From: Nonlabens sp.
GTDB taxonomy: Bacteria > Bacteroidota > Bacteroidia > Flavobacteriales > Flavobacteriaceae
Length of the DNA: 64,000 nucleotides
Assembly (NCBI RefSeq): GCF_018401815.1
Contig: NZ_JAGYKG010000003.1
Location: 348,874 to 412,873 of the forward strand
Direction of reading: 5' to 3'
This document shows positions 9,345-18,393 of this stretch, piece by piece. The notes under the pieces are model-generated. The model was not told the origin of the DNA and did not search any database. It worked only from the letters and a program-made list of their open reading frames with translations. Every line of letters begins with the position of its first letter. The stretch's first letter is position 1. Made by a program: the position numbers and the translations under genes.

Positions 9345-9402
9345 AAACCAACCTCAATACCGTTAATGCAACTCCTTATTTTAGAAAAGAAATACCCGCT
9401 TA

Positions 9403-9458
9403 TCATGATAGATAAATCAAATGACATTCCTTATTTTTGTAGAAAATATCTATCATGA
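9403..9458. promoter_or_regulatory. oxyR promoter bracketed by a 12-bp inverted repeat
   Basis: TCATGATAGATA (9403-9414) and its exact reverse complement TATCTATCATGA (9447-9458) flank a Bacteroidota -7 box, TATTTTTG (9432-9439). The second arm covers the oxyR start codon at 9455. The arms resemble an ATAG...CTAT operator, so autoregulation by OxyR is plausible; the spacing differs from the E. coli OxyR site. Confidence 0.5.
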
Positions 9459-10393
9459 CAATCACACAGTTAAAATATGTTCTTGCCGTTGCCCAATATC
9501 AAAACTTCACCAAAGCAGCAGATAAGGTTTTTGTGACTCAGCCTACGCTGAGTATGCAAATTCAAAAACTAGAAGACGAGCTGGATGTACAAATTTTTGA
9601 TAGAAGTAAAAAACCTATCGAGCTTACTGAGACAGGAAGGAAAATAGTCAATCAAGCACGTAATATAGTTAATGAAAGTGATCGCATTCAAGATATTGTA
9701 GATCAGGAAAAGGGTTTTATAGGTGGCGAATTTAAGATAGGGATTATTCCTACGGTTATGCCTACTTTGTTGCCGATGTTTCTAGCCAATTTTGTAAATA
9801 AATACCCGAAAGTAAAACTGCGTATAGAAGAACTAACAACAGAAAACATTATAGAAAGTCTTCAAGATGGGAGTATAGATGCTGCAATTGCGGCTACCCC
9901 ACTGAAAAACGAAATGATCAAAGAGCGAGTTTTATACTACGAGCCTTTCGTAGCTTATGATCCGAGGTTATCGAGCCAGCCAAAAACCAAAATTAAAGTA
10001 GAAGATATCAATATAGATGAGTTACTACTTTTAGAGGACGGACATTGCTTTAAGGACAGTATATTAAATTTATGTCGCAGTTCAAGAGATACGGATAGAG
10101 AGCGTTTTATGTTAGAAAGCGGTAGTTTTGAAACCCTGATCAAACTTGCCGATGAAGGGCTGGGGATGACCTTACTGCCTTATTTAAACACTATGGATTT
10201 ATCAGATCATAAGAAAGCAAATTTGAGATTCTTTGAAGACCCGTCCCCAGCTCGTGAAGTGAGTTTAATCTACCATAAAAGCGAACTCAAAATGCAAATT
10301 ATTGAAGCATTAAGAACCGTTATTGCTGGAGTGGTAAAAGGAGCGATCGCTTTTCAAAATGTACAAATAATAAGTCCGCTTGCGGGAAGGTAA
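9455..10393 (+). CDS. oxyR: Hydrogen-peroxide-responsive LysR regulator OxyR
   Basis: 312 residues: N-terminal LysR winged helix (residues 1-60, FTKAADKVFVTQPTLSMQIQ) and a periplasmic-binding-like effector domain. Cys198 and Cys207 (GHCFKDSILNLC) have the same nine-residue spacing as the redox pair Cys199/Cys208 of E. coli OxyR, which forms the activating disulphide on H2O2 exposure. This argues for OxyR rather than another LysR type. It lies beside tpx, a likely target. A perfect inverted repeat surrounds its own start. Confidence 0.92.
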   Translation: MTITQLKYVLAVAQYQNFTKAADKVFVTQPTLSMQIQKLEDELDVQIFDRSKKPIELTETGRKIVNQARNIVNESDRIQDIVDQEKGFIGGEFKIGIIPTVMPTLLPMFLANFVNKYPKVKLRIEELTTENIIESLQDGSIDAAIAATPLKNEMIKERVLYYEPFVAYDPRLSSQPKTKIKVEDINIDELLLLEDGHCFKDSILNLCRSSRDTDRERFMLESGSFETLIKLADEGLGMTLLPYLNTMDLSDHKKANLRFFEDPSPAREVSLIYHKSELKMQIIEALRTVIAGVVKGAIAFQNVQIISPLAGR

Positions 10394-10477
10394 TACCGAA
10401 GTGACGCACTTCACCGCTACGTGTTTGTGCCGCGGCTTTGAGGTCGATGCAGCAGAAGTTGTTCACTTGTTAGAATA

Positions 10478-10522
10478 AAAAAAAGGATAAAAGGAATTTC
10501 AATTCCTTTTATCCTTTTTTGA
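10478..10522. terminator. Bidirectional terminator after oxyR
   Basis: Long perfect hairpin AAAAGGATAAAAGGAAT / ATTCCTTTTATCCTTTT with A and T runs on both sides, between the convergent oxyR and the small gene at 10539. Confidence 0.88.
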
Positions 10523-10538
10523 AGAATTCATTTTTGAG

Positions 10539-10739
10539 TTATGATCCCTCCAATAAAGTCATGCACGATCCTAATTTTGGATGTTGTAAAACCAGTTGTT
10601 TGATCCAAATTTCTAATTCTTTTATTTCAAAGGGTAATAAACGACTAACTGCCTTTTGTAATTCCTTGCAAAATAGTGTAGAATCGAAACTCACTTTTTC
10701 AAGTATCATTTTAGTATACTCAAACATAGCTCTAGCCAT
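10539..10739 (-). CDS. Small conserved-looking hypothetical protein
   Basis: 66 residues from the ATG at 10739 (MARAMFEYTK); a TTG three codons upstream is the alternative. Content: helical, charged, with LFCKELQKAVSRLLPFEIKELEIWIKQL. No signal peptide or membrane segment. It resembles small cytosolic proteins of unknown function common in flavobacterial genomes, but I cannot name the family. It stands alone, convergent with oxyR and sharing its terminator. Confidence 0.7.
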   Translation of the reverse strand: MARAMFEYTKMILEKVSFDSTLFCKELQKAVSRLLPFEIKELEIWIKQLVLQHPKLGSCMTLLEGS

Positions 10740-10977
10740 AATTTTCAAGATTTTTGGTTAAGTAGTTTTTTTTAAACGGTTATTGCCTTATAAGACTGAC
10801 TTAAATATACATCATAATCTTAATAACTACAAGTTTTGAAGTTTAAATTAACGCAATTTTATTTCCTGAAAAGGATCTATAATGCCGCATGTAACGCATG
10901 TATAGTGTTTGAAAATATTCCTGCTTTTAAAAGAGAAAGCCCTATAAAAAGGGAGCACCATCAACAACAGTTGAATG

Positions 10978-12054
10978 TCAAGATAACATCCAAATACTAA
11001 TCACACAGAGCACCGCAAAAAGAAAGGTAGATAATGCTACCTTTTTTAGCTCAGGATCCAGTAGGGCAGGAGCACTTGTTTTTTTGACTTTAAATACATG
11101 CATAATTAAAGGAATGAAGGCGAGTAGCGGAAGAAAAGCTATGTAATTGAGCTCCTTTATGCTGCTTATTTTAAAGAGAACAAGCTGAGCATGCTGAAGG
11201 TTTCCAGTAATTCTTAGGGCACTTAAAAAAGCAATTAAAATCATTGCGTAATGCAACCACTTAGCCTTAGCAAGTCCCAGCTTTACGACTATGGTATTCT
11301 TTCCAGCCTTTTTATCACTTTCCATATCTCGCATATTGTTCAGGTTGAGAACGGCAACACTCAATAAGCCTATGGTGATCGAAGGAAAAATCATTTCCCA
11401 ATTGCTGGTTTTGGTAATTAAATAATAGCTCCCCATGACACTAACTGGACCAAAAAAGACAAAAACAAAAACATCACCTAGTCCGCGATAACCATAAGCA
11501 TTATCCCCTACGGTATAGTTAATCGCTGCCCAGATGGCCGCGATACCCAATGCTAAAAAGAATAAGGAAATCAATAAACGGTCCATTCCTAGACTTACAT
11601 ATATAAGGAGCACTGCACTGATTAGAGTAAGTATTGCCGTGATGACCATGCCACGTTTCATTTCTTGAGGACTGATGATACCACTTTGAATCGCCCGCAT
11701 GGGGCCTATGCGATCTTCATTATCCGTTCCTTTTACTCCATCACCATAATCGTTAGCAAAGTTCGAAAGGATTTGGAATCCCAGAGTTGTAATTAATGCA
11801 AGGATTGGAATAAAGTAATTAAAATCAATTAGATATACGTCAAGAACCTCTGAAAGTTCATTTCGCAAATTATTTGACAGCTGGTGATAACCTTTTTCTT
11901 TTTGTATGTTTTCTAAGATAGACTTAGCTAATGTTCCTTGATATAAACCCCAATATGCGTAAGCACTTCCCGCCAAAATCCCACTAATACTCAACGGTAG
12001 TGTTCTTAATCTTGCAGCACTGATCCAGGCTTTTAATTTACTTGCTTCTGCCAT
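10978..12054 (-). CDS. menA: 1,4-dihydroxy-2-naphthoate polyprenyltransferase MenA
   Basis: 358 residues; integral membrane UbiA-family prenyltransferase that attaches the polyprenyl tail to 1,4-dihydroxy-2-naphthoate, the penultimate step of menaquinone synthesis. Prenyl-diphosphate-binding Asp motif: NFANDYGDGVKGTDNEDR, followed by IGPMRAIQSG; second motif NNMRDMESDKKAGKNT. It is about 50 residues longer than typical because of an insertion between the first two helices (ENIQKEKGYHQLSNNLRNEL). Its ATG overlaps the holA stop by one base. Confidence 0.93.
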   Translation of the reverse strand: MAEASKLKAWISAARLRTLPLSISGILAGSAYAYWGLYQGTLAKSILENIQKEKGYHQLSNNLRNELSEVLDVYLIDFNYFIPILALITTLGFQILSNFANDYGDGVKGTDNEDRIGPMRAIQSGIISPQEMKRGMVITAILTLISAVLLIYVSLGMDRLLISLFFLALGIAAIWAAINYTVGDNAYGYRGLGDVFVFVFFGPVSVMGSYYLITKTSNWEMIFPSITIGLLSVAVLNLNNMRDMESDKKAGKNTIVVKLGLAKAKWLHYAMILIAFLSALRITGNLQHAQLVLFKISSIKELNYIAFLPLLAFIPLIMHVFKVKKTSAPALLDPELKKVALSTFLFAVLCVISIWMLS

Positions 12055-13061
12055 TACTTAGACATGATATTTACCATGGCTTCTTTTAAAAGATCAGCAT
12101 GCGTTGCTTGATGCGTTCCTACACCTTTTGATTTGACATCCATATCTCTAATCACTTGAATAGCGCGACTGCAGTATTTCATCGGGTAGTTTTTTGCAGC
12201 TGTAATAATTTCTTGAACAAAAAACGGATTCACCCCAGCAGCTTTTGCCACTGCTTGCGGATTCATGTCCTTTAAGGTGTGTACTTTTAATAATTGAGTG
12301 AAAAAGCTAAATAATTGAGCTGTTGTTAGTACCAACGGGTTTTCCTTAGGGTTCTCTGTAAAATAGTTGATGATTTTATGCACCTTTACCACATCTCTTG
12401 CCCCTAACGCTTTGCGCAGCTCAAAATTATTGTAATCCTTAGAGATCCCTATATTGTCCTCGATGACTTGAGGAGTAATAGGGTGTTCTTTGGGGTGTAC
12501 TAAAGCTAATTTAGAAAGTTCGTTATTGATTTTACTCAGATCAGTTCCTAGAAATTCAACCAGCATTCGGGTGGCATTAGGATGGATTTGATATCCCATT
12601 TCTTGGAAACGGCCAGTGACAAAAGCAGGAATCTTATTCTCATAAAGAGGCTTGCTTTCCATGTAAACCGAATGTTTTTTTAATAGTTTAGTAATTTTGC
12701 TGCGGCCATCAGGCGTTTTGTATTTGTAAGCAAATACAAGAATCGTGGTGGGTTGAGGTTGCTCGATATAGCTTTCTAGTAGCGCTAATTGCTTCACTAG
12801 ATGCTGTGCTTCCTTTACGATAATGACCTGGTACTCTGACATCATGGGATAGCGTTTGGCATTTTCCAGTACTTCTTCCATGCTGGTTTCTTTGCCGTAA
12901 ATAACCATTTGATTAAAGCCTTTCTCACCTTCATCAAGAACGTTATCTTCTATATAATCACTAACTTGATCTATAAAATAAGGCTCGCTGCCGCATAAAA
13001 AGTATACGGGGGCGTATTTTCTTTGCTTTAAGGAAGCTAAAATGTTTGTGACATCACTCAT
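12054..13061 (-). CDS. holA: DNA polymerase III subunit delta
   Basis: 335 residues. Clamp-loader delta subunit, which opens the beta clamp for loading. Seen: start APVYFLCGSEPYFIDQVSDY in place of a Walker A loop (the family has a degenerate ATPase fold), then EVLENAKRYPMMSEYQVIIV and the helical collar region at the C-terminus. Divergent from the nuclease-like gene at 13095. Co-transcription with menA is indicated by the one-base overlap, although the two functions are unrelated. Confidence 0.9.
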   Translation of the reverse strand: MSDVTNILASLKQRKYAPVYFLCGSEPYFIDQVSDYIEDNVLDEGEKGFNQMVIYGKETSMEEVLENAKRYPMMSEYQVIIVKEAQHLVKQLALLESYIEQPQPTTILVFAYKYKTPDGRSKITKLLKKHSVYMESKPLYENKIPAFVTGRFQEMGYQIHPNATRMLVEFLGTDLSKINNELSKLALVHPKEHPITPQVIEDNIGISKDYNNFELRKALGARDVVKVHKIINYFTENPKENPLVLTTAQLFSFFTQLLKVHTLKDMNPQAVAKAAGVNPFFVQEIITAAKNYPMKYCSRAIQVIRDMDVKSKGVGTHQATHADLLKEAMVNIMSK

Positions 13062-13094
13062 CGAGAGCTGTTGTTGTTTTTGTATTATTGTGCT

Positions 13095-13541
13095 ATGAAG
13101 CCATTGCGACTACCAACTGGAAATTTCAGAGTCAAAAGTACTGAAAAAGGACGTGCTATCTTTGACCAAATCAGGAAAAAGTTTGTCATTTTGACACCAG
13201 AAGAATGGGTGCGGCAACATGTTGTTTTGTTTTTGCTTTCGCGAAAGCGGATCCCGCAACACCTCATCAACATAGAAAAACAATTGATCATTGCAGGAAC
13301 AACTAAACGATATGACATTATTAGTTGTAACACCGATGGCTCTATACATTTAGTAGTAGAGTGTAAAGCGCCTAGCATTAAGATTGATCAGTCGGTTTTT
13401 GATCAAATAGCCAGGTATAATTTATCTTTAAAAGCTGATTATTTAATGCTTACTAACGGTATGGAGCATTATTTTTGTACCATGGATTATGAAAACCAAA
13501 CCTACCATTTTATCCCAGACCTACCTGAATACGTGTTATGA
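13095..13541 (+). CDS. Type I restriction HsdR N-terminal-domain-like protein
   Basis: 148 residues from the ATG at 13095. The core RYDII...HLVVECKAPSI fits a PD-(D/E)xK nuclease fold (Asp, then Glu-x-Lys), as in the N-terminal domain of HsdR, but no helicase part, HsdM or HsdS is present. Free-standing versions beside holA are common in Bacteroidota; their role is unknown and probably not classical restriction. A palindrome copy (13237-13250) is read as LSRK. ATGA overlap with the glycosyltransferase that follows. Confidence 0.82.
   Translation: MKPLRLPTGNFRVKSTEKGRAIFDQIRKKFVILTPEEWVRQHVVLFLLSRKRIPQHLINIEKQLIIAGTTKRYDIISCNTDGSIHLVVECKAPSIKIDQSVFDQIARYNLSLKADYLMLTNGMEHYFCTMDYENQTYHFIPDLPEYVL
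13237..13250. repeat. 14-bp palindrome copy 4 (in HsdR-N-like gene)
   Basis: Exact copy, read LSRK in frame. Confidence 0.95.
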
Positions 13542-14539
13542 AAATAGGAATTGTCATATTAAATTGGAATGGAATAGAGTTGCTCAAAACCTATCTATCT
13601 AGCGTGGTGGAACACAGTAAAGAACATGTAATTTATCTGGCAGACAACGCCTCTACTGACGATTCGATAGAATGGACAACAACTCATTATCCAGAGGTGA
13701 AGATTATTGCTATGGAAGAAAATAGGGGGTATGCAGGTGGGTATAATACAGCTCTAGAAAGCATATCGGAAGAGGTGGTTTGTTTACTCAACAGCGATGT
13801 TGCGGTTACTTCTGGCTGGTGTGATGTAATCGTCTCGAGATTTGTAACCGATTCAAAACTTGCTGCATGCCAGCCTAAAATTCGCGATGATAAAAAGAAA
13901 GCGTTTTTTGAATACGCCGGTGCTGCTGGCGGATTTATAGACCGTTATGCCTACCCGTATTGTAGAGGTCGTCTTTTTGACACCATAGAAAAAGATAGTG
14001 GGCAGTACGACGATGTAATTGACTTAGACTGGGCGAGTGGTGCCTGTTTGTTTCTAAGGAAAAGCGCTTATTTAAATGTTGGTAGGCTGGATGAAGACTA
14101 TTTTGCTCATCAAGAAGAAGTTGATTTATGCTGGAGGTTGAGGCATGCAGGTTTTGTAATTAGTTACGAGCCACAATCAATTGTATATCATCTGGGAGGA
14201 GGTACTTTAAATACATTGCACCCGAGTAAGTCTTTTTATAATTTTAGAAATTGTCTGTATAATATAGTCAAAAACGATCACTCCAGTTTATGGATAGGAG
14301 TTTTGACGATGAGAATGCTTATGGATGGTATAGCAGCACTAAAATTCCTTAGCGAACTGAAGTTTGCTCATTTTTTGGCAGTACTGAAGGCGCATTTTTA
14401 TTTTTATAGTCAGCTAGGATCGCTATTAAAGAAAAGAAAAAGAATAAGAGCATTTGAGCATACTCTAACATTTGGGAACACTAATTTAAGTATCGTCTAT
14501 CAATACTTTGTAAAAGGAAAGAAGACCTATCAAAAATAA
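13538..14539 (+). CDS. Glycosyltransferase family 2
   Basis: 333 residues. GT-A fold: VILNWNG near the start, DNASTDDS, NRGYAGGYN (about 62-70), the metal/nucleotide motif LLNSDVAVTSGW (NSD 85-87), DWASGACLFLRKSAY and the acceptor-site acidic motif HQEEVDLCWRLRHAGF. The C-terminus is basic and probably membrane-associated. Similar enzymes transfer rhamnose or other sugars to lipopolysaccharide or capsule; the sugar cannot be read from sequence. Overlaps the preceding gene by 4 bp (ATGA). Confidence 0.88.
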   Translation: MKIGIVILNWNGIELLKTYLSSVVEHSKEHVIYLADNASTDDSIEWTTTHYPEVKIIAMEENRGYAGGYNTALESISEEVVCLLNSDVAVTSGWCDVIVSRFVTDSKLAACQPKIRDDKKKAFFEYAGAAGGFIDRYAYPYCRGRLFDTIEKDSGQYDDVIDLDWASGACLFLRKSAYLNVGRLDEDYFAHQEEVDLCWRLRHAGFVISYEPQSIVYHLGGGTLNTLHPSKSFYNFRNCLYNIVKNDHSSLWIGVLTMRMLMDGIAALKFLSELKFAHFLAVLKAHFYFYSQLGSLLKKRKRIRAFEHTLTFGNTNLSIVYQYFVKGKKTYQK

Positions 14540-14635
14540 CCTGTAATAACTTAAATCCTTGTTAATGATCATGTCTTCTTGTAGGATATTGCTAATTTTG
14601 AGTTGTTATTTAACAAACTAAACAACAATTATAAA

Positions 14636-15523
14636 ATGAAGAACCTATTTTTAATATTGCTCGCAGGGGGACTTATCGTTTCCTGTGCATCCAAAAAAGA
14701 TCTTGAAGCAGCGCTTGCAAAACAAAAAGAAACTAAAGAACTATTAGATACTGCAACAGTAAAATTAAATGCTTGTCTTTCAGATGAAAGAGCAGCAAAT
14801 GCCCGAATTGAAGGATTTAAAGAACAAATTGAAACCCTTAAAAATTCTAATAACGCACTTTTAAGTAATCAAGGGGATCTAGTAACGCTATCTACTACGG
14901 GTAGTAGAAATTTAGAGCGTTCTCTAGAAAGTCTGAAAGAAAAAGATATGCAAATCAGGTCTTTAAACGATGCGATCACCAAAAAGGACAGTGTAACACT
15001 AGCTTTAGTGACTAGTTTAAAAAGTTCTTTAGGTAATTTGCAAGATGAAGATATAAGCGTTAACGTAGAAAAAGGAGTGGTATATATCTCTATTTCTGAT
15101 AAGTTATTATTTGCTAGTGGTAGTGATAAAATTAATGATAAAGCTATTGCTGTTTTAGGTAAAGTAGCCAAAGTAGTAAATGACAAGCCAGAAATCGAAA
15201 TCATGGTAGAAGGCCATACAGATGACCAACCTATCTCTTCAGCAAAATTTGCAGATAACTGGGCTTTAAGTACAGCTCGCGCAACTGCTGTTACCAGAGT
15301 GTTACAAGAAGACTTTAAAGTTGCCCCTAAACGCATGACTGCTGCTGGAAGATCGTATTATATGCCAGTTGCTAGTAATGATACTGCCGAAGGTCGTTCT
15401 AAAAATAGACGTACCAGAATCGTGGTACTTCCGAAGTTAGACCAATTCTTTGATATGGTAGAAAAAGGAATGGAACAAGCAAAAGAAAATGCAAAGAAAG
15501 AAACGGAACTAAATAAGAACTAA
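14636..15523 (+). CDS. OmpA-family peptidoglycan-binding lipoprotein
   Basis: 295 residues from ATG 14636. Lipobox LIVSC gives a lipidated Cys17. Then a coiled-coil region (about 20-130, KQKETKELLDTATVKLN and repeated Glu/Lys heptads) and a C-terminal OmpA domain (KLLFASGSDKIND, EIMVEGHTDDQPIS, NWALSTARATAV, RSKNRRTRIVVLP). The domain binds meso-diaminopimelate of peptidoglycan. The protein therefore tethers the outer membrane to the wall. Transcribed alone, with a strong terminator after it. Confidence 0.92.
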   Translation: MKNLFLILLAGGLIVSCASKKDLEAALAKQKETKELLDTATVKLNACLSDERAANARIEGFKEQIETLKNSNNALLSNQGDLVTLSTTGSRNLERSLESLKEKDMQIRSLNDAITKKDSVTLALVTSLKSSLGNLQDEDISVNVEKGVVYISISDKLLFASGSDKINDKAIAVLGKVAKVVNDKPEIEIMVEGHTDDQPISSAKFADNWALSTARATAVTRVLQEDFKVAPKRMTAAGRSYYMPVASNDTAEGRSKNRRTRIVVLPKLDQFFDMVEKGMEQAKENAKKETELNKN

Positions 15524-15543
15524 GCAGTTCCCACTTGAACTAT

Positions 15544-15573
15544 AAAGCACCTGCGTAAGCAGGTGCTTTTTTT
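15544..15573 (+). terminator. Terminator after the OmpA lipoprotein
   Basis: Hairpin AAGCACCTGC-gtaa-GCAGGTGCTT followed by a T run. Confidence 0.92.
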
Positions 15574-15621
15574 GTAAGCAGTATGTACTCAAATGGGTTT
15601 TGAAGCATGCGATCTAAGCGA

Positions 15622-15830
15622 CTAGAATGTTGCTTTGATTAAAGCTACATGATCTTCCATAAACTCTTCGTCGTGGACGCTGTAGTTGCACGTCATTATT
15701 GGTGCTTCCTTCTTCCTTCTTTACCTCAGACTTGCAATCCCAATGCTATAGAATGCTGCGATTGGACCAAAAGTAGAAAAAGTACAAGGAAGCAGAAGAA
15801 TCACCTTAAATTCAAAGCTAAATCAGCACG
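15622..15830 (-). pseudogene. Possible gene remnant in the gap 15574-15931
   Basis: On the minus strand one frame reads a hydrophobic stretch (VILLLPCTF...AAFYSIGIASLR), a stop, then KKEAPIMTCNYSVHDEEFME and DHVALIKATF with stop. The terminal Phe after alternating residues resembles the end of an outer-membrane barrel, but no start, no domain and an internal stop are seen. I cannot name it. The rest of the gap shows nothing recognisable. Confidence 0.25.
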
Positions 15831-15931
15831 ATTAAGCAGTTATAATCGATCAGTGTACCCTTAGACTACCCAAATATTCAATTACAGCTATACATGGTTA
15901 GAAAACAGTTCATATCTTCTCATTAACTTCT

Positions 15932-16597
15932 CTATACTAAAGAAAAAATAGCAGCTCCGTATATAGCAAAACGCACAAAACGCAATAAGCCAATTAGAAT
16001 CCATTGCTTTACCGGGAAACGCAACATTCCTGCTACTAGACTCGCCATAGAAAAAGGTAAGGGAAGTAAAGCGCCAACCGCTATAAGTACCCCACCCCAT
16101 TTTCTAGCCATTACCAGTTGTTTGGCCATTTTGACTTCCAGATAATTGTGTAAACTGGGAATCCTTAAGGCTCTTTTACCTATGGAGTAAGAAGTAAAGC
16201 CTCCTAAATAAGAAAATAAGGCGATAAGAAATAAATTTAAAATAGGAGTACTGGTTTCTCCCGCCCAAGCGATAAATAACTCTGGGGGAATCAATCCCAA
16301 TAGGGTTTCTGACACATAGAAAAAAGCAAGAACGCCGTAGTCCGGTAATTCTTCAACTGCAAGTTCCAGAAGCCCCATTAATCCACCATCCAAAGCAAAG
16401 TGAATAACAATTAGAATACCAACAACAACTAATACTGGGGGCATAGATTTCTTGATGCTACTAGTTACAAAACTGTAAAATCCTGTAAGCTTGTAGTATC
16501 TGTGAGCACGATCAGGTCTGAACCTAGTTTTTTTTTGTGTAGTGGACTGTTCCAATTTAGTTATTGTTAAAAACGTAAAATTACCATTTAAACGCAT
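15932..16597 (-). CDS. VTT-domain (DedA/YqaA-like) membrane protein
   Basis: 221 residues, start at 16597 uncertain (the first 45 residues are polar and could be non-coding). Membrane segments: PPVLVVVGILIVIHFAL, a re-entrant region LLGLIPPELFIAWAGET, LIALFSYLGGFTSYSIG, and the conserved helical hairpin KWGGVLIAVGALLPLPFSMA. VTT-domain proteins are implicated in lipid scrambling or undecaprenyl-phosphate flipping across the inner membrane. Single gene, convergent with the region behind the OmpA lipoprotein. Confidence 0.75.
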   Translation of the reverse strand: MRLNGNFTFLTITKLEQSTTQKKTRFRPDRAHRYYKLTGFYSFVTSSIKKSMPPVLVVVGILIVIHFALDGGLMGLLELAVEELPDYGVLAFFYVSETLLGLIPPELFIAWAGETSTPILNLFLIALFSYLGGFTSYSIGKRALRIPSLHNYLEVKMAKQLVMARKWGGVLIAVGALLPLPFSMASLVAGMLRFPVKQWILIGLLRFVRFAIYGAAIFSLV

Positions 16598-16714
16598 TTT
16601 AGAGCGTTAAATTCTTATCAATAAAAATTATATTAGATTCTTAACACTACACAACCTTTAATACCTTTAGAAAAGGCCTATTTTTGCAAATCTCAAAAAT
16701 GAAAATCCAGAGCA

Positions 16715-18235
16715 ATGTCGATGAAAATTCCTACTGAAATTAAATCCCTATACGATTACCAAGAACGCGATCTGGAAGCGGTTTTTGAACGTATAAAAAA
16801 TCAACCAGATGATTATAATTTGTTGTATCAATTGCCTACTGGTGGTGGTAAAACAGTTATTTTTTCTGAAATGGTGCGCCGGTACATTAGAGAAACCGGC
16901 AAAAAGGTGGTGATATTAACCCACCGTATTGAACTCTGTAAGCAAACTTCTAAAATGCTTAACGGTTTTAATGTAAAAAATAAGGTCATTAATTCTAAAG
17001 TAAAAGAACTTGACGATCAAAAAGAATACGATTGTTTTGTAGCTATGGTAGAAACCTTAAACAACCGTATTCAAGACGATAAATTGAAATTGGACGATAT
17101 AGGTCTGGTCATTATTGATGAAGCTCACTACAACAGTTTTAGAAAGTTATTTAAATACTTTGATCACTGTTTTATGTTAGGGGTGACAGCGACACCATTG
17201 AGTTCTAACTTTAAGTTGCCTATGAAGGACAACTATAAAGAACTAATAGTGGGTAATAGCATCACTTCACTGGTAGAACAAGGATTTCTTGCTCAAGCTG
17301 TTACGCATACTTACGATGTAGGCCTAAGTGGACTTACTATAGGAATGAATGGAGACTATACCGTCAAAAGTAGTGAGAAACTCTACACAGCAGTAACCAT
17401 GCAGGATAAGCTAGTACAGTCGTACAATGAAGTAGCAAAGGGTAAAAAAACCTTAATCTTCAATAATGGTATCAGAACCAGTATTGAGGTAGAAGAAACC
17501 TTTAGACGTGCCGGAATAGAGGTAAAGCACTTGGATAATACTAATACCAAAGAAGAGCGTAAAGAGATCCTGAGATGGTTTAGGGATAAGCCAGATGCCG
17601 TTCTTACTTCTGTTAGTATTCTAACTACTGGTTTTGATGAGCCTAGTGTGGAATGCATTATTTTAAATAGAGCAACCAAATCCCTCACTCTTTATTATCA
17701 AATGATAGGTCGTGGCTCTCGTATTCTTGAAAATAAAAAGGAATTCCAAATTATAGATTTAGGTAATAACGTGGCTCGTTTCGGTTTATGGAATGAACCT
17801 ATAGATTGGCAGCAAGTATTTAGGTCTCCAGATTTCTATGTAGAAAATATTGTTTCAGATGAAGAGATAGAACGCAACTTTGTTTACAAAATGCCGGAAG
17901 CCATCAAAGCCGAGTTTCCCAATACCAAAGATTTTACCTTTGATATCAAAGGAGCGTATAAACGCATTACCAAAGAAAACAGAAAGTCCAAGGATGTACT
18001 TGACGAATCCATCGCACAGCACGTACAATGGTGTATCGAAAATAGTGAAGATGTTTTTGACGCACGTATTCTAGCAAAATTGCTTAAGGAAGATATTAAA
18101 GACCGAATACGAAGATATGCTTACTGCATTATTAATAACACTAATAATTATAAAGACTGGTTGGAAGAGGATTATTACCGCCGCTTAAGAATGGCGATAC
18201 AACAAGAGTTTGCAGGGATAGAGACAGATGCATAA
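16715..18235 (+). CDS. DEAD/DEAH-box superfamily 2 helicase
   Basis: 506 residues. Motifs in order: Q-like YQERDLEAV, Walker A LPTGGGKT (41-48), motif Ia THRIELCKQT, DEAH box IIDEAHYNS (135-138), TATPL, helicase C-domain with TTGFDEPSVECIILNRATKS and the arginine-finger motif QMIGRGSR. Resembles the SSL2/UvrB-like DNA-stimulated ATPases. C-terminal 130 residues are charged and helical without a known domain. A -7 box TATTTTTG lies at 16679-16686. Cytosolic; probable role in DNA repair or RNA remodelling, not defined. A free-standing gene with a terminator about 105 bp behind it. Confidence 0.87.
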   Translation: MSMKIPTEIKSLYDYQERDLEAVFERIKNQPDDYNLLYQLPTGGGKTVIFSEMVRRYIRETGKKVVILTHRIELCKQTSKMLNGFNVKNKVINSKVKELDDQKEYDCFVAMVETLNNRIQDDKLKLDDIGLVIIDEAHYNSFRKLFKYFDHCFMLGVTATPLSSNFKLPMKDNYKELIVGNSITSLVEQGFLAQAVTHTYDVGLSGLTIGMNGDYTVKSSEKLYTAVTMQDKLVQSYNEVAKGKKTLIFNNGIRTSIEVEETFRRAGIEVKHLDNTNTKEERKEILRWFRDKPDAVLTSVSILTTGFDEPSVECIILNRATKSLTLYYQMIGRGSRILENKKEFQIIDLGNNVARFGLWNEPIDWQQVFRSPDFYVENIVSDEEIERNFVYKMPEAIKAEFPNTKDFTFDIKGAYKRITKENRKSKDVLDESIAQHVQWCIENSEDVFDARILAKLLKEDIKDRIRRYAYCIINNTNNYKDWLEEDYYRRLRMAIQQEFAGIETDA

Positions 18236-18252
18236 CAACCTCATTGTTGCGT

Positions 18253-18266
18253 GCTTTCGCGAAAGC
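18253..18266. repeat. 14-bp palindrome copy 5 (intergenic)
   Basis: Exact copy, 18 bp after the helicase stop. Confidence 0.95.
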
Positions 18267-18338
18267 GAGACCCTGATCCATCAATACTGACAAGTTGTAT
18301 AGGTTTTCTGCCCCTTCATTCTTCATTAAAAGGACTAG

Positions 18339-18372
18339 TAAAAAGCGCTTCCCTGAAGGAAGCGCTTTTTTA
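18339..18372. terminator. Terminator between convergent helicase and M28 peptidase genes
   Basis: AAAAGCGCTTCC-ctga-GGAAGCGCTTTT hairpin with A and T tracts, usable from both sides. Confidence 0.9.
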
Positions 18373-18393
18373 ATATGGTATAAATAGAATGGA

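Noticed and set aside
13095..13541. Type I restriction system
   Set aside because: Only the HsdR N-terminal-like nuclease fold is present, with no helicase, methylase or specificity subunit; better seen as an orphan domain protein.
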